A stretch of DNA of 64,000 nt from Virgibacillus sp. 7505 (GCF_002272135.1 NZ_NPBF01000038.1:1-64000); one strand, 5' to 3'; counted from the stretch's first letter, positions 19,177 to 32,983 are shown. Notes: a model not told the origin generated them from the sequence alone. Numbers and translations: made by a program.

Positions 19177-19539
19177 ATGTCTAAAGAGACAATCATTGAA
19201 GAGATTAAAGGTATGTCCGTTCTAGAATTGAACGATCTTGTTAAAGCTATCGAAGAAGAATTCGGCGTAACTGCTGCAGCTCCTGTAGCTGTAGCTGGTG
19301 GCGGAGCTGCTGAAGCTGCTGAAGAGCAAACTGAATTTGACGTTGTTCTTACAAGCGCTGGCGCTTCTAAAATCAAAGTTGTTAAAGCTGTACGCGAAGC
19401 AACTGGCCTAGGTCTTAAAGACGCTAAAGATCTTGTAGATAACGCTCCTGGAAACATCAAAGAAGGCGTTTCTAAAGCTGATGCTGAAGAACTTAAAGCT
19501 AAACTTGAAGAAGCTGGAGCTTCTGTAGAAGTTAAGTAA
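19177..19539 (+). CDS. rplL: 50S ribosomal protein L7/L12
   Basis: L7/L12 (120 residues) forms the flexible stalk that recruits and stimulates translation GTPases. The sequence shows the N-terminal dimerisation helices, an Ala/Gly/Val hinge at about 36-50, and the C-terminal domain with [20 protein letters not shown]. Very strong SD (CAAGGAGGAAA). A terminator follows directly, ending the rplJL unit. Confidence 0.97.
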   Translation: MSKETIIEEIKGMSVLELNDLVKAIEEEFGVTAAAPVAVAGGGAAEAAEEQTEFDVVLTSAGASKIKVVKAVREATGLGLKDAKDLVDNAPGNIKEGVSKADAEELKAKLEEAGASVEVK

Positions 19540-19546
19540 TAACAAG

Positions 19547-19575
19547 AAAGCTCGCCCTCGGGCGAGCTTTCCTTT
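19547..19575 (+). terminator. Terminator of rplJ-rplL
   Basis: AAAGCTCGCC pairs with GGCGAGCTTT around a short loop and is followed by a T-rich run (TTTCCTTTT). Confidence 0.85.
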
Positions 19576-19630
19576 TATCTATTTCTCCATGGCAATCGTG
19601 AATGGATCCTGAATAAAGAAGGTGACCAAT

Positions 19631-20233
19631 ATGTCGGATCATTATTATACCAATCAGCCGCAATCTAAAAGTGCTCCTGCTACATGGCGATTCACTTTAA
19701 AAGGCAATGAACTTATGTTCACTTCGGATAGCGGAGTATTTTCCAAGAAGGAAGTGGATTTTGGTTCCAGGGTTTTGATTGATGTCTTCAGGGAGCCTGA
19801 AATAGAAGGGGATATACTGGATCTTGGCTGTGGATATGGACCGATCGGCATTTCATTTGCGAAAGCATTCGCAAATCGCGAGATTGTGATGAGTGACGTC
19901 AATGAACGCGCAGTAGCACTTGCGAAACAGAATGCTGAGGCAAATGGAGCGGAAAATACACATTTTTATGTGAGTGATCGCTTAACCGCTTTTTCGGACC
20001 GGAAATTCGCGGCAATTGCCACCAACCCTCCAATCCGGGCAGGCAAGAAGGTTGTACATCAGATATTTGAAGAGAGCTACCAGGCACTGCTTCCACAGGG
20101 CGAGCTCTGGGTTGTCATTCAAAAGAAACAAGGTGCCCCATCTGCTCAGGAAAAATTGAATCAGTTGTTCGGCTCGTGTGAAATCGTCAAGAAGGAAAAA
20201 GGCTATTACATTCTATTAGCCAAAAAAGTTTGA
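19631..20233 (+). CDS. ybxB: Class I SAM-dependent methyltransferase, YbxB/RsmC-like
   Basis: This 200-residue protein has the SAM-binding motif DLGCGYGPIG at about 64-73 and the catalytic NPPIRAG motif (about 131-137), typical of RsmC-like N-methyltransferases that modify 16S rRNA guanines. It is the single-domain Firmicute form that sits between rplL and rpoB. ATG at 19631 is favoured by the AGAAGGTGA SD; an in-frame GTG at 19622 overlaps that SD. The exact rRNA target is inferred from homology. Confidence 0.88.
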   Translation: MSDHYYTNQPQSKSAPATWRFTLKGNELMFTSDSGVFSKKEVDFGSRVLIDVFREPEIEGDILDLGCGYGPIGISFAKAFANREIVMSDVNERAVALAKQNAEANGAENTHFYVSDRLTAFSDRKFAAIATNPPIRAGKKVVHQIFEESYQALLPQGELWVVIQKKQGAPSAQEKLNQLFGSCEIVKKEKGYYILLAKKV

Positions 20234-20861
20234 CTCGCATAAAAGCTTGTGGTAGTATTGTAAAATGCCAATAGATAACGATACTCGGAGAGGATTATAA
20301 TTTTCTTAGAGAATCGTGTTTAAACTGTCGGCCGATTGGCAAGACTGCTATCATTATTATGTTTTTGCCTTCGTCGATTTTATCTAAATATGTATGATCA
20401 GGGTTATGTCGCCATTCGGAGGAGCTAGCAAGCTGAATTTTTAACGGTTTTTATGTAAAAACCTTTTTCGCTTTTAGCTTGAAGGCGGTACAGGAAGGAC
20501 AGTAGGAGTGTTTCGCTGTTGGAACTATACCACTTTCTGATTTTTGTTAAACAGGAAGGGAAGCCCGTTTCATTACAACATTCACATCACATTCGTATTT
20601 ATGCGAATGCTTTTCTATGTAAACAGAAGATGTGAACAATGCAAATATTGTGGCGATTCATTTATGTTAGCTACAATATATAATTTATTGCTTGGAAAGT
20701 CAATCGGCATTCCGGCAATTCAGGCAGACCTTTATCCGAAAAAAGGTCGGTCAAATGAGAGGCTCACAGCAGGAGATTCCTGCTGCAGGATGTTGATTTA
20801 CTGCAGTCTACGGATTGCAGCTTGAATACATTACTAATGTTTGATTTGAGGGGTGAAGCTG
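20234..20861 (+). other. 628-nt rpoB upstream region, structured, no convincing gene
   Basis: No supported coding sequence lies here. Contents: a terminator-like hairpin at 20446-20468; nested arms TTCACATC (20581-20588)/GATGTGAA (20629-20636) enclosing CATTCG/CGAATG; a perfect AGCAGGA/TCCTGCT hairpin at 20768-20784; and CTGCA/TGCAG arms at 20801-20820. A possible -10 TATAAT lies at 20679-20684 with a weak -35. It looks like a long regulatory leader for rpoBC. Confidence 0.5.
20446..20468 (+). terminator. Intrinsic terminator or attenuator upstream of rpoB
   Basis: GGTTTTTA (20446-20453) is followed after two bases by TAAAAACC (20456-20463) and then five T residues. It may end the ybxB transcript or attenuate readthrough into rpoB. 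Confidence 0.7.
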
Positions 20862-23800
20862 TTGACAGGTCAAGTAGTTCAGTATGGACGACACCGCCAG
20901 CGCAGAAGCTATGCACGTATTAGTGAAGTGCTAGAGTTACCGAATCTTATCGAGATTCAAACCGCTTCTTATGAATGGTTCTTAGAAGAAGGATTACGAG
21001 AGATGTTCCAGGATATTTCCCCGATCGAGGATTTCGCGGGTAATTTATCGCTGGAATTTGTCGACTATAGCCTTGGCGAACCGAAATATCCAGTAGATGA
21101 AGCGAAAGAAAGAGACGTTACCTATAACGCTCCGCTTCGTGTGAAAGTTCGTTTGCTGAATAACGAGACAGGCGAAGTAAAAGAACAGGAAGTATTCATG
21201 GGTGACTTCCCATTGATGACAGATACAGGAACGTTCATCATCAACGGTGCTGAACGCGTTATCGTATCACAGCTTGTTCGCTCCCCTAGTGTTTATTTCA
21301 GTGAAAAAGTCGACAAGAACGGAAAACGCGGCCATACGGCAACTGTTATTCCAAACCGTGGCGCGTGGCTTGAGTTCGAGACAGATGCGAAGGATGTAGT
21401 CCATGTTCGTATCGACCGTACGCGTAAGCTTCCTATCACTGTCTTGCTTCGTGCGCTTGGATTCGGAAGTGATCAAGAAATCATCGATTTGATCGGTGAG
21501 AACGAGTACTTGCGAAACACATTGGAGAAAGATAACACGGAAACTACTGAAAAAGCATTGCTTGAAATCTACGAGCGTCTTCGTCCAGGAGAGCCGCCTA
21601 CTGTAGAGAACGCGAAAAGCTTGCTGGTTTCCCGTTTCTTCGACCCAAAACGCTACGACCTAGCACATGTAGGCCGCTACAAAATGAACAAAAAGCTTCA
21701 TATTAAGAACCGTTTGTTCAATCAGACATTGGCACAGCCAATCGTCGATGAAGAGACTGGTGAAGTACTTGCACAAAAAGGCGATAAGCTAGACCGTCGT
21801 CTGCTTGACAAGATTCTTCCTTATCTTGATGGTTCTAACGGCAAATTCGGCGAGAACATCTTGGAGCCGCATGATGGAGTAGTACAAGATCAAATCGTCG
21901 TGCAAACAATCAAAATCGTCGATCCAACTGACCCAGAAGGTGAACGTACACTAAGCGTTACTGGTAATGCTACAGTTGATGACAGTGTGAAGAATCTGGA
22001 TCCTGCCGATATCGTGGCAGCAGTCAGCTACTTCTTTAACCTATTATATGAAGTTGGCGACACAGATGACATCGATCATCTTGGTAACAGAAGATTGCGT
22101 TCAGTAGGTGAATTGCTGCAAAACCAATTCCGTATCGGTCTATCCCGTATGGAACGTGTGGTACGTGAGCGTATGTCCATTCAGGATACGTCAGCTATCA
22201 CGCCGCAGCAGCTGATCAATATCCGTCCGGTGATTGCATCTATTAAAGAATTCTTCGGAAGCTCCCAGCTTTCCCAGTTCATGGACCAGACGAATCCTTT
22301 AGGTGAATTGACGCATAAACGTCGTCTTTCTGCTTTGGGACCTGGTGGTTTGACTCGGGAACGTGCTGGCTTTGAGGTTCGTGACGTACACTACTCCCAC
22401 TATGGAAGAATGTGTCCGATCGAAACGCCAGAGGGTCCGAACATTGGTTTGATCAACTCCCTTTCCACTTATGCGAAAGTGAACAAATTCGGTTTCATCG
22501 AGACACCTTACCGTCGTGTTGATCCGGAGACAAACCGTGTAACTGAACATATTGATTACCTAACTGCCGATGAGCAGGATAACTATGTTATCGCACAGGC
22601 AAACTCTCCGTTAACAGAAGACGGCAGCTTCGTAAATGAAGAAGTCGTTGCTCGTTTCCGTGAGGAGAATACAATCGTTGCTCGTGAACGTATCGATTAC
22701 ATGGACGTATCACCGAAACAGGTTGTATCTGCTGCGACAGCATGTATCCCGTTCTTGGAAAATGATGACTCCAACCGTGCACTGATGGGTGCGAACATGC
22801 AGCGACAAGCAGTACCGTTGATGCAGCCGGAAGCACCGATCGTAGGTACTGGTATGGAATATGTATCCGGTAAAGACTCCGGTGCAGCTGTTATCTGCCG
22901 CGCAGAAGGTATTGTAGAGCGCGTTGAAGCGAAAGAAATCATTGTACGCCGTGTAACAGAAGTCGGCGGCAGTGAAGTGAAAGGCGATACAGATCGTTAT
23001 CGTCTGCAGAAATTCAATCGTTCCAACCAAGGAACTTGCTATAACCAACGTCCGATCGTCGCAGTAGGCGACCGTGTGACAAAAGGTGAAATCCTAGCTG
23101 ATGGACCTTCCATGCAGGATGGAGAGCTTGCACTAGGCCGTAACGTACTAGTTGCCTTCATGACATGGGAAGGTTACAACTACGAGGATGCTATCATCAT
23201 GAGCGAACGCCTTGTGAAAGATGATGTATACACATCTATCCACATCGAGGAGTATGAGTCTGAAGCACGTGATACGAAGCTAGGACCAGAAGAAATCACA
23301 CGCGATATCCCGAACGTAGGGGAAGACGCACTGAAGAACCTTGACGAACGCGGAATCATCCGTGTTGGTGCTGAAGTTTCCGATGGTGATTTGCTTGTTG
23401 GTAAAGTAACGCCTAAAGGTGTAACTGAGCTATCTGCAGAAGAACGTCTATTGCATGCGATCTTCGGTGAGAAGGCTCGCGAAGTCCGTGATACTTCCCT
23501 TCGTGTACCTCACGGTGCCGGCGGTATCGTATTGGATGTTAAGATCTTCAACCGTGAAGATGGCGATGAATTACCTCCGGGTGTAAACCAGCTTGTACGT
23601 GCTTATATCGTTCAGAAACGTAAGATTTCTGAAGGAGATAAGATGGCTGGACGTCACGGTAACAAAGGGGTTATCTCTAAAATTCTTCCAGAAGAGGATA
23701 TGCCATTCATGCCGGATGGCACACCAGTCGATATCATGCTTAACCCACTAGGGGTACCATCTCGTATGAATATCGGGCAGGTATTTGAGCTTCACTTAGG

Positions 23801-24401
23801 TATGGCAGCTCGTGCACTAGGCATCCACGTTGCAACACCAGTATTTGATGGTGCGCGCGAGGAAGATGTTTGGGAAACGCTCGAAGAAGCTGGTATGCCA
23901 CGTGACGCGAAGACAGTCCTTTATGACGGAAGAACCGGTGAACCATTTGATAACCGTGTTTCCGTTGGTGTATCGTACATGATCAAGCTTGCGCACATGG
24001 TTGATGACAAGCTGCACGCACGTTCTACAGGTCCATATTCACTAGTTACGCAGCAGCCGCTTGGTGGTAAAGCACAGTTCGGTGGACAGCGTTTCGGTGA
24101 GATGGAGGTTTGGGCACTTGAAGCATATGGTGCGGCATATACCTTGCAAGAGATTCTTACTGTCAAATCCGATGACGTAGTCGGTCGTGTGAAGACATAT
24201 GAAGCTATTGTTAAAGGTGATAACGTCCCAGAACCAGGTGTACCAGAATCGTTCAAAGTATTGATTAAAGAGCTTCAGAGTCTTGGTATGGATGTTAAAA
24301 TCCTCAATGGCGAAGAAGAAGAAGTAGAATTAAGAGAACTCGAAGATGAAGACGAGACGCAAGTACCTGACCGCATCAATCTTGATGTACAGGAAGGGTA
24401 A
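20862..24401 (+). CDS. rpoB: RNA polymerase beta subunit
   Basis: RpoB forms half of the catalytic cleft of RNA polymerase. From the TTG at 20862 the protein has 1179 residues and starts with [19 protein letters not shown] as in the family. The rifampicin-binding segment ([15 protein letters not shown]...[13 protein letters not shown]) has the usual sensitive-type residues, and the C-terminal [25 protein letters not shown] clamp segment is intact. AGGGGTGA serves as SD; an in-frame GTG at 20853 is possible but overlaps it. The acidic C-terminal tail is short compared with Bacillus subtilis. Confidence 0.97.
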   Translation: MTGQVVQYGRHRQRRSYARISEVLELPNLIEIQTASYEWFLEEGLREMFQDISPIEDFAGNLSLEFVDYSLGEPKYPVDEAKERDVTYNAPLRVKVRLLNNETGEVKEQEVFMGDFPLMTDTGTFIINGAERVIVSQLVRSPSVYFSEKVDKNGKRGHTATVIPNRGAWLEFETDAKDVVHVRIDRTRKLPITVLLRALGFGSDQEIIDLIGENEYLRNTLEKDNTETTEKALLEIYERLRPGEPPTVENAKSLLVSRFFDPKRYDLAHVGRYKMNKKLHIKNRLFNQTLAQPIVDEETGEVLAQKGDKLDRRLLDKILPYLDGSNGKFGENILEPHDGVVQDQIVVQTIKIVDPTDPEGERTLSVTGNATVDDSVKNLDPADIVAAVSYFFNLLYEVGDTDDIDHLGNRRLRSVGELLQNQFRIGLSRMERVVRERMSIQDTSAITPQQLINIRPVIASIKEFFGSSQLSQFMDQTNPLGELTHKRRLSALGPGGLTRERAGFEVRDVHYSHYGRMCPIETPEGPNIGLINSLSTYAKVNKFGFIETPYRRVDPETNRVTEHIDYLTADEQDNYVIAQANSPLTEDGSFVNEEVVARFREENTIVARERIDYMDVSPKQVVSAATACIPFLENDDSNRALMGANMQRQAVPLMQPEAPIVGTGMEYVSGKDSGAAVICRAEGIVERVEAKEIIVRRVTEVGGSEVKGDTDRYRLQKFNRSNQGTCYNQRPIVAVGDRVTKGEILADGPSMQDGELALGRNVLVAFMTWEGYNYEDAIIMSERLVKDDVYTSIHIEEYESEARDTKLGPEEITRDIPNVGEDALKNLDERGIIRVGAEVSDGDLLVGKVTPKGVTELSAEERLLHAIFGEKAREVRDTSLRVPHGAGGIVLDVKIFNREDGDELPPGVNQLVRAYIVQKRKISEGDKMAGRHGNKGVISKILPEEDMPFMPDGTPVDIMLNPLGVPSRMNIGQVFELHLGMAARALGIHVATPVFDGAREEDVWETLEEAGMPRDAKTVLYDGRTGEPFDNRVSVGVSYMIKLAHMVDDKLHARSTGPYSLVTQQPLGGKAQFGGQRFGEMEVWALEAYGAAYTLQEILTVKSDDVVGRVKTYEAIVKGDNVPEPGVPESFKVLIKELQSLGMDVKILNGEEEEVELRELEDEDETQVPDRINLDVQEG

Positions 24402-24458
24402 GGCGGCGACACATCGACTGCATAGCAGTAACGGGATACTAAAAGGGAGGTAGGCCCC

Positions 24459-27400
24459 TTGATAGATGTAAATAATTTTGAGTTTATGAAAATAGGTTTG
24501 GCTTCACCTGATAAGATTCGTTCATGGTCTTACGGAGAAGTGAAAAAGCCGGAAACGATCAACTACCGTACGTTGAAGCCTGAAAAAGATGGTCTGTTCT
24601 GTGAGCGCATCTTCGGTCCTCAAAAGGACTGGGAATGTCATTGCGGTAAATACAAACGCGTCCGTTATAAAGGCGTTGTATGTGATCGTTGTGGCGTAGA
24701 AGTTACCAAAGCCAAAGTACGCCGTGAGCGTATGGGACACATCGAGCTAGCAGCTCCTGTGTCTCACATTTGGTACTTCAAAGGTATTCCGAGCCGTATG
24801 GGTCTTGTACTGGATATGTCTCCGCGTGCGTTGGAAGAAGTTATTTACTTCGCAGCGTATATCGTGACAGATGCCGGTGATACAGCACTTGAGAAGAAGC
24901 AGCTTCTTTCTGAGAAAGAATATCGCCTCTATCGCGAAAAATACGGTAACACGTTCCAAGCTCAAATGGGCGCGGAAGCAATCCGTAAGCTTCTTCAAGA
25001 CATCGACTTGGAGAAAGAAGTGGAAGCACTTCGCGAAGAATTGAAAACAGCTCAAGGTCAGCGCAGAACACGTGCGATCAAGCGTTTGGAAGTAATGGAA
25101 GCATTCCGTCACTCTGGAAACGAACCTTCCTGGATGGTATTGGATGTACTTCCGATCATTCCTCCTGAGCTTCGTCCAATGGTACAGCTTGATGGCGGAC
25201 GTTTCGCTACTTCTGACTTGAACGATCTTTATCGTCGAGTGATCAACCGTAACAACCGTTTGAAACGCTTGCTTGACCTTGGTGCACCTAGCATCATCGT
25301 ACAAAACGAAAAACGTATGCTTCAGGAAGCTGTTGATGCGTTGATCGATAACGGTCGTCGCGGCCGTCCTGTTACAGGTCCTGGTAACCGTCCATTGAAA
25401 TCTCTTTCTCATATGCTGAAAGGTAAACAAGGACGTTTCCGTCAGAACTTGCTTGGTAAACGTGTAGACTATTCTGGACGTTCCGTAATCGTCGTAGGTC
25501 CGCATCTGAAGATGTATCAGTGTGGTCTTCCGAAAGAAATGGCACTTGAGCTATTCAAACCATTCATCATGAAAGAATTGGTGGAAAAAGGTCTTGCGCA
25601 TAACATCAAATCTGCAAAACGGAAAATCGAACGTTTGCATCCGGAAATCTGGGATGTACTCGAAGAAGTAATCCGTGAGCATCCAGTATTGCTTAACCGT
25701 GCACCTACACTTCACCGTCTAGGTATCCAGGCATTCGAACCGACATTGGTAGAAGGTCGCGCAATCCGTCTTCACCCGTTAGTATGTACAGCTTATAACG
25801 CTGACTTCGATGGTGACCAGATGGCTGTCCACGTTCCTCTATCAGCTGAAGCACAGGCTGAGGCTCGTATCCTTATGCTTGCCGCTCAAAACATCTTGAA
25901 CCCGAAAGACGGTAAACCAGTCGTAACACCATCTCAGGATATGGTACTAGGTAACTACTACCTTACACTTGAGCGTGAAGATGCTATCGGCGAAGGTAAA
26001 GTCTTCAAAGATGTAAACGAAGCAATGCTTGCTTATCAGAACGGTTATGTACATTTGCATACTCGTGTGGCAGTAGATGCCGGTTCTTTGAACAACGAAA
26101 CGTTCACAGAAGAGCAAAACAACCAAATCCTGCTCACAACAGTAGGTAAACTTATCTTCAATACAATCTTGCCGAGCTCGTTCCCTTACATGAACGAACC
26201 GACTCGCGAGAATTTGGAAGAGAAAACACCTGCTCACTACTTCGTTGAGAAGGGTGCGAATATCAAGGAGGAGATCGCGAAACGCGACATCATCTCTCCA
26301 TTCAAGAAAGGTTTCCTGGGCGATATCATCGCGGAAGTGTTCAAGCGCTTCAAGATCAGTGAAACGTCCAAAATGCTTGACCGCATGAAGGACCTTGGAT
26401 TCAGTTATTCCACTAAAGCAGGTATTACGGTTGGTATCTCTGATATCGTCGTATTGAAAGAGAAAACGGAAATCCTTGATGAAGCACAATCCCGCGTGGA
26501 TAAAGTGCTGAAACAGTTCCGTCGTGGTTTGATCACGGAAGAAGAGCGATATGACCGTGTCATCTCAATCTGGTCTAAAGCGAAAGATGACATCCAGGAA
26601 CGTCTGATGAAATCCTTGAGCAACCGTAACCCTATCTTCATGATGAGTGATTCCGGTGCCCGTGGTAACGCATCTAACTTCACGCAGCTTGCTGGTATGC
26701 GTGGTCTAATGGCCAACCCGGCAGGACGAATCATCGAGTTGCCGATCAAATCCAGTTTCCGTGAGGGTCTGACAGTACTCGAGTACTTCATCTCTACACA
26801 CGGTGCGCGTAAAGGTCTTGCCGATACAGCACTGAAAACTGCCGATTCCGGTTACTTGACTCGTCGTCTAGTTGACGTAGCACAGGATGTTATCATCCGT
26901 GAAGAAGATTGTGGTACTGACCGCAGCTTGAGAGTCCGTGCACTGACTGAAGGAACTGAAATGATCGAGCCTTTGTATGACCGTCTTGTAGGCCGTACAG
27001 CGTTCGAGAATGTCAAACATCCGGAAACAGGCAATGTGATTATCGCTAAGAACGAATTGATCGACGAAGATACAGCAAGACAAATCGTAGAAGCTGGTAT
27101 CGAAGAAGTGGCTATCCGTACTGTCTTCACATGTAACACGAAACATGGTGCATGTAAGAAATGTTACGGCCGCAACCTTGCAACTGGCAGCGACGTTGAA
27201 GTCGGCGAAGCAGTCGGTATCATCGCAGCACAATCCATCGGTGAACCAGGAACACAGCTTACAATGCGTACGTTCCACACAGGTGGGGTAGCCGGTGACG
27301 ATATCACACAAGGTTTGCCGCGTATCCAGGAGTTGTTCGAGGCTCGTAACCCTAAAGGTCAAGCAGTCATCTCCGAGATCAAAGGTACAGTTATCGAGAT

Positions 27401-28070
27401 TAATGATGTAAAAGAGAAGCAAGAAGTTACAGTTCAAGGTACAGTTGAAACGAAGACATACACAGCTCCTTATGGTGCACGCTTGCGTGTTTCCGAAGGT
27501 GACGCAATCGAAGCTGGTCAAGAGCTGACAGAGGGTTCTGTAGATCCGAAAGAACTTCTTCGAGTTCGCGGTGTAGCTGGCGTTCAGCAGTATCTACTGA
27601 AAGAAGTACAAAAAGTTTACCGTATGCAAGGGGTAGAGATCGGCGATAAACACGTTGAAGTAATGGTTCGCCAAATGCTTCGTAAAGTACGTGTCATCGA
27701 TTCTGGTCAAACAGATGTATTGCCGGGCTCACTTCTTGAGATCCACCAATTCCGGGAAGCAAACCGTGAAGTCCTAAGAGAAGGCTTCCAGCCAGCAAGC
27801 GGTAAACCAGTTTTGCTTGGTATTACAAAAGCTTCTCTAGAAACGGATTCCTTCTTGTCTGCCGCTTCCTTCCAGGAAACAACTCGTGTCCTTACGGATG
27901 CAGCTATCAAAGGTAAGCGCGATGAACTTCTCGGCCTTAAAGAGAATGTTATCATCGGTAAGCTTGTTCCAGCTGGTACTGGCATGCCGCAGTACCGCAA
28001 GATCAAAGCGAAACTTGATACACCTGAAGAAGTGACAGAAGGTCAGGAGATCGAATCTGTAACACCGTAA
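24459..28070 (+). CDS. rpoC: RNA polymerase beta' subunit
   Basis: RpoC (1203 residues) carries the catalytic Mg2+ site. Visible landmarks are the first zinc site [21 protein letters not shown] (about 60-80), the invariant [15 protein letters not shown] loop with three catalytic Asp (about 447-461), and the second zinc site with [16 protein letters not shown] start at 24459 follows AAAGGGAGG. It lies 57 nt after rpoB in the same transcript. Confidence 0.97.
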   Translation: MIDVNNFEFMKIGLASPDKIRSWSYGEVKKPETINYRTLKPEKDGLFCERIFGPQKDWECHCGKYKRVRYKGVVCDRCGVEVTKAKVRRERMGHIELAAPVSHIWYFKGIPSRMGLVLDMSPRALEEVIYFAAYIVTDAGDTALEKKQLLSEKEYRLYREKYGNTFQAQMGAEAIRKLLQDIDLEKEVEALREELKTAQGQRRTRAIKRLEVMEAFRHSGNEPSWMVLDVLPIIPPELRPMVQLDGGRFATSDLNDLYRRVINRNNRLKRLLDLGAPSIIVQNEKRMLQEAVDALIDNGRRGRPVTGPGNRPLKSLSHMLKGKQGRFRQNLLGKRVDYSGRSVIVVGPHLKMYQCGLPKEMALELFKPFIMKELVEKGLAHNIKSAKRKIERLHPEIWDVLEEVIREHPVLLNRAPTLHRLGIQAFEPTLVEGRAIRLHPLVCTAYNADFDGDQMAVHVPLSAEAQAEARILMLAAQNILNPKDGKPVVTPSQDMVLGNYYLTLEREDAIGEGKVFKDVNEAMLAYQNGYVHLHTRVAVDAGSLNNETFTEEQNNQILLTTVGKLIFNTILPSSFPYMNEPTRENLEEKTPAHYFVEKGANIKEEIAKRDIISPFKKGFLGDIIAEVFKRFKISETSKMLDRMKDLGFSYSTKAGITVGISDIVVLKEKTEILDEAQSRVDKVLKQFRRGLITEEERYDRVISIWSKAKDDIQERLMKSLSNRNPIFMMSDSGARGNASNFTQLAGMRGLMANPAGRIIELPIKSSFREGLTVLEYFISTHGARKGLADTALKTADSGYLTRRLVDVAQDVIIREEDCGTDRSLRVRALTEGTEMIEPLYDRLVGRTAFENVKHPETGNVIIAKNELIDEDTARQIVEAGIEEVAIRTVFTCNTKHGACKKCYGRNLATGSDVEVGEAVGIIAAQSIGEPGTQLTMRTFHTGGVAGDDITQGLPRIQELFEARNPKGQAVISEIKGTVIEINDVKEKQEVTVQGTVETKTYTAPYGARLRVSEGDAIEAGQELTEGSVDPKELLRVRGVAGVQQYLLKEVQKVYRMQGVEIGDKHVEVMVRQMLRKVRVIDSGQTDVLPGSLLEIHQFREANREVLREGFQPASGKPVLLGITKASLETDSFLSAASFQETTRVLTDAAIKGKRDELLGLKENVIIGKLVPAGTGMPQYRKIKAKLDTPEEVTEGQEIESVTP

Positions 28071-28105
28071 CGGTGGCCCTAATACACAAGGAAACAAAAA
28101 AATTG

Positions 28106-28183
28106 TCGGAAGCACTGTAAATCTCTCGTTAAGGTGATTGACATCAGCTTACTAGAGTGATACTATAATCAAGGTGCTTCCGA
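28106..28183. repeat. Perfect 10-bp inverted repeat flanking the ybxF promoter
   Basis: TCGGAAGCAC at 28106-28115 and its exact reverse complement GTGCTTCCGA at 28174-28183 lie either side of the promoter at 28138-28166. In readthrough RNA from rpoC they could form a stem closing a 58-nt loop; in DNA they could be a paired binding site. Confidence 0.6.
28138..28166 (+). promoter_or_regulatory. SigA promoter of ybxF-rpsL-rpsG-fusA
   Basis: TTGACA at 28138-28143 and TACTAT at 28161-28166 with a 17-bp spacer; TGA just before gives an extended -10. It allows the str operon to be transcribed apart from rpoBC. Confidence 0.75.
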
Positions 28184-28213
28184 TTCTCCTTGTTTACTTT
28201 GGAGGATATGCAT

Positions 28214-28465
28214 ATGTCTTATGAAAAAGTAGCGCAAGCTAATACGGGAATCGTTATCGGAACCAAACAAACACTCAAGGCCATGAAGCAAGGCCAAGTG
28301 AACTCAGTTGTCATTGCAAATGACGCTGCCGAGCAAATTACCAGCCAGGTAAGAAAGCTGGCAGAAGAATTAGGCATACCAGCGATCCAAGTCGATTCTA
28401 TGAAGCGATTAGGTGAAGCTTGTGGCATAGATGTAGGGACAGCTACTGTGGCAATCAAAAGATAG
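28214..28465 (+). CDS. rplGB: L7Ae-family ribosome-associated protein (YbxF-type)
   Basis: An 83-residue protein of the L7Ae/L30e/Gadd45 family, which binds kink-turn RNA. The family pattern is seen in [23 protein letters not shown] and the C-terminal [15 protein letters not shown]. In Bacillus the homologue YbxF binds ribosomes in exponential growth. ATG at 28214 follows GGAGG at 28201-28205. It precedes rpsL as usual. Confidence 0.92.
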   Translation: MSYEKVAQANTGIVIGTKQTLKAMKQGQVNSVVIANDAAEQITSQVRKLAEELGIPAIQVDSMKRLGEACGIDVGTATVAIKR

Positions 28466-28573
28466 TTTTGGCGAAGCTGATGCTAGCTCAGCTCGTGAAA
28501 GCTTTGTTTTTTGCCTAAAAATGAACCACCTGGATGTGTGGTATTACAAAAAGCTTTGAAAGGAGGAAAAAAC

Positions 28574-28987
28574 ATGCCTACTATTAATCAATTAGTACGC
28601 AAAGGTCGCGTAAGCAAAACAAGAAAATCTGACTCTCCAGCATTGAACAGAGGGTACAACAGTTTCAAGAAATCATTGACTAACCAGTCTTCTCCACAAA
28701 AACGTGGTGTTTGTACTCGTGTTGGTACAATGACTCCGAAGAAACCGAACTCCGCATTGCGTAAATATGCACGTGTGCGTTTGACAAACGGAATCGAGGT
28801 TACTGCCTACATTCCTGGTATCGGACACAACTTGCAAGAGCACAGTGTTGTTTTGATCCGCGGCGGACGTGTAAAAGACTTACCGGGTGTACGTTACCAT
28901 ATCGTACGTGGTGCGCTTGATACTTCAGGTGTTGACGGCCGCGCACAAGGTCGTTCCAAATATGGTACAAAACGCCCTAAAAAATAA
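28574..28987 (+). CDS. rpsL: 30S ribosomal protein S12
   Basis: S12 (137 residues) lines the decoding centre and controls tRNA selection. The decoding loop [11 protein letters not shown] and the second conserved loop ([11 protein letters not shown]) are wild-type in form, with the lysines whose change gives streptomycin resistance. ATG at 28574 follows AAAGGAGGAAAA; longer in-frame starts lack family similarity. First ribosomal gene of the str operon. Confidence 0.97.
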   Translation: MPTINQLVRKGRVSKTRKSDSPALNRGYNSFKKSLTNQSSPQKRGVCTRVGTMTPKKPNSALRKYARVRLTNGIEVTAYIPGIGHNLQEHSVVLIRGGRVKDLPGVRYHIVRGALDTSGVDGRAQGRSKYGTKRPKK

Positions 28988-29028
28988 AACTAATATAATA
29001 TAACCATCATCGGAAAGGAGGAGAACAT

Positions 29029-29499
29029 ATGCCAAGAAAAGGTCCTGTAGCTAAACGTGACGTGTTGCCAGATCCGTTGTACAACTCTAAATTGGTAACT
29101 CGTTTGATCAACCAAATCATGGTTGACGGACAACGCGGTAAAGCACAAAAGATTCTTTATGCAGCATTTGAACTAGTTAAAGAACGTAGTGGAAACGATC
29201 CAATGGAGGTTTTCGAACAGTCCATGAAGAACGTCATGCCTGTACTTGAAGTACGCGCACGTCGTGTAGGTGGTTCCAACTACCAAGTACCAGTTGAAGT
29301 ACGCCCAGAGCGTCGTCAAGCACTAGGTCTTCGTTACATTGTTAACTATTCCCGTCTACGCGGCGAAAAAACAATGGAAGAGCGTCTTGCTAACGAAATT
29401 CTTGATGCGTCTAACAACACAGGTGCTTCTGTTAAGAAACGTGAAGATATGCATAAAATGGCGGAAGCAAACAAAGCGTTTGCTCACTATCGCTGGTAA
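29029..29499 (+). CDS. rpsG: 30S ribosomal protein S7
   Basis: S7 (156 residues) nucleates assembly of the 16S rRNA 3' major domain and contacts E-site tRNA. The start [15 protein letters not shown] and the C-terminal [15 protein letters not shown] are conserved. SD AAAGGAGGAGAA. It lies between rpsL and fusA as in all related genomes. Confidence 0.97.
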   Translation: MPRKGPVAKRDVLPDPLYNSKLVTRLINQIMVDGQRGKAQKILYAAFELVKERSGNDPMEVFEQSMKNVMPVLEVRARRVGGSNYQVPVEVRPERRQALGLRYIVNYSRLRGEKTMEERLANEILDASNNTGASVKKREDMHKMAEANKAFAHYRW

Positions 29500-29538
29500 G
29501 ATTTATCTGAAATTCACTCTAGGAAGGAGAAAGACCAC

Positions 29539-31617
<2,079 letters not shown>

Positions 31618-31646
31618 TTGATTTTTTGCCAGTAATCAAGTATAAC
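31618..31646 (+). promoter_or_regulatory. Candidate promoter of tuf
   Basis: TTGATT at 31618-31623 and TATAAC at 31641-31646 with a 17-bp spacer, in the fusA-tuf gap. The start point would fall inside the dyad at 31646-31688. Confidence 0.55.
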
Positions 31647-31688
31647 TTGTATTGGAAGCGTGCGTGCACGCATGCTTCTGAGTACAAG
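31646..31688. repeat. Long dyad in the fusA-tuf intergenic region
   Basis: CTTGTA (31646-31651) and TACAAG (31683-31688) are the outer arms; GGAAGC/GCTTC and the central perfect palindrome TGCGTGCACGCA form the core. There is no T-run after it, so it is not a normal terminator. It may be an mRNA processing or stability structure, or an operator. Confidence 0.6.
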
Positions 31689-31740
31689 AAACATACTATC
31701 TAATACATGAGATATTTCCATATTTAAGGAGGAATTACTA

Positions 31741-32931
31741 ATGGGTAAAGAAAAATTCGACCGCTCCAAATCCCACGTTAACGTTGGTACAATCGGACAC
31801 GTTGACCATGGTAAAACAACACTAACTGCAGCTATCACTACTGTACTTCATAAGAAAACTGGTTCAGGTACAGCAATGGCTTACGACCAAATCGATGGTG
31901 CTCCAGAAGAAAGAGAACGTGGAATCACAATCTCTACTGCACACGTTGAGTATGAAACTGATTCTCGTCACTATGCACACGTTGACTGCCCAGGACACGC
32001 TGACTATGTTAAAAACATGATCACTGGTGCTGCGCAAATGGACGGAGCTATCCTAGTAGTATCTGCTGCTGATGGTCCAATGCCACAGACTCGTGAGCAC
32101 ATCCTTCTTTCTCGTAACGTAGGTGTTCCTGCGATCGTTGTATTCCTAAACAAATGTGACATGGTTGATGACGAAGAGCTTCTTGAACTTGTTGAAATGG
32201 AAGTTCGCGATCTTCTAAGCGAATACGACTTCCCTGGTGATGATGTACCAGTTATCAAAGGCTCCGCTCTTAAAGCTCTTGAAGGCGACGCTGACTACGA
32301 AGCTAAAATCTTCGAACTTATGGACGCTGTTGATGAGTACATCCCAACTCCAGAACGCGACAAAGAAAAACCATTCATGATGCCAGTTGAGGACGTATTC
32401 TCTATCACTGGTCGTGGTACTGTAGCTACAGGCCGTGTTGAGCGTGGTGAAGTAAGAGTCGGTGACGAAGTTGATATCATCGGTCTTAACGAAGCTCCTA
32501 AGAAAACAACTGTTACAGGTGTAGAAATGTTCCGTAAGCTTCTTGATTACGCTGAAGCTGGTGACAACATCGGTGCTCTACTTCGTGGTGTATCCCGTGA
32601 TGACATCAACCGTGGACAAGTACTTGCTAAACCAGGTACAATCACTCCACACACAAAGTTCAAAGCTGAAGTTTATGTTCTTTCTAAAGAAGAAGGTGGA
32701 CGTCACACTCCATTCTTCACTAACTACCGCCCACAGTTCTACTTCCGTACAACTGACGTAACTGGCGTAGTTCACCTTCCAGAAGGTACTGAAATGGTAA
32801 TGCCTGGCGATAACACAGAGATGTCTGTTGAGCTTATCTCTCCAATCGCTATCGAAGATGGTACTCGCTTCTCTATCCGTGAGGGTGGACGTACTGTTGG
32901 ATCAGGCGTTGTATCTGTTATCGAAGCGTAA
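31741..32931 (+). CDS. tuf: Elongation factor Tu
   Basis: EF-Tu (396 residues) delivers aminoacyl-tRNA to the ribosome. GHVDHGKTT (about 19-27), [12 protein letters not shown] and NKCDMVDD are intact, as are the beta-barrel domains II and III. SD AAGGAGGAAT. Only one tuf copy is visible. A strong terminator follows. Confidence 0.98.
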   Translation: MGKEKFDRSKSHVNVGTIGHVDHGKTTLTAAITTVLHKKTGSGTAMAYDQIDGAPEERERGITISTAHVEYETDSRHYAHVDCPGHADYVKNMITGAAQMDGAILVVSAADGPMPQTREHILLSRNVGVPAIVVFLNKCDMVDDEELLELVEMEVRDLLSEYDFPGDDVPVIKGSALKALEGDADYEAKIFELMDAVDEYIPTPERDKEKPFMMPVEDVFSITGRGTVATGRVERGEVRVGDEVDIIGLNEAPKKTTVTGVEMFRKLLDYAEAGDNIGALLRGVSRDDINRGQVLAKPGTITPHTKFKAEVYVLSKEEGGRHTPFFTNYRPQFYFRTTDVTGVVHLPEGTEMVMPGDNTEMSVELISPIAIEDGTRFSIREGGRTVGSGVVSVIEA

Positions 32932-32954
32932 GCTGATATAACAATATAGAAGAA

Positions 32955-32983
32955 ACAGACAGCAGACGTGCTGTCTGTTTTTT
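32955..32983 (+). terminator. Terminator of the str operon
   Basis: ACAGACAGCA (32955-32964) pairs with TGCTGTCTGT (32969-32978) around GACG, followed by TTTTT. Confidence 0.92.

Noticed and set aside
20544-20825. 93-codon open frame upstream of rpoB
   Set aside because: It overlaps several hairpins, has no usable SD at its first codon, odd composition and no family resemblance. It is better explained as a leader region.
24747-25505. Long antisense open frame within rpoC (252 codons)
   Set aside because: Codon bias of a highly expressed gene keeps the opposite strand open. No SD, and the Cys/Phe/Thr-rich product looks non-biological.
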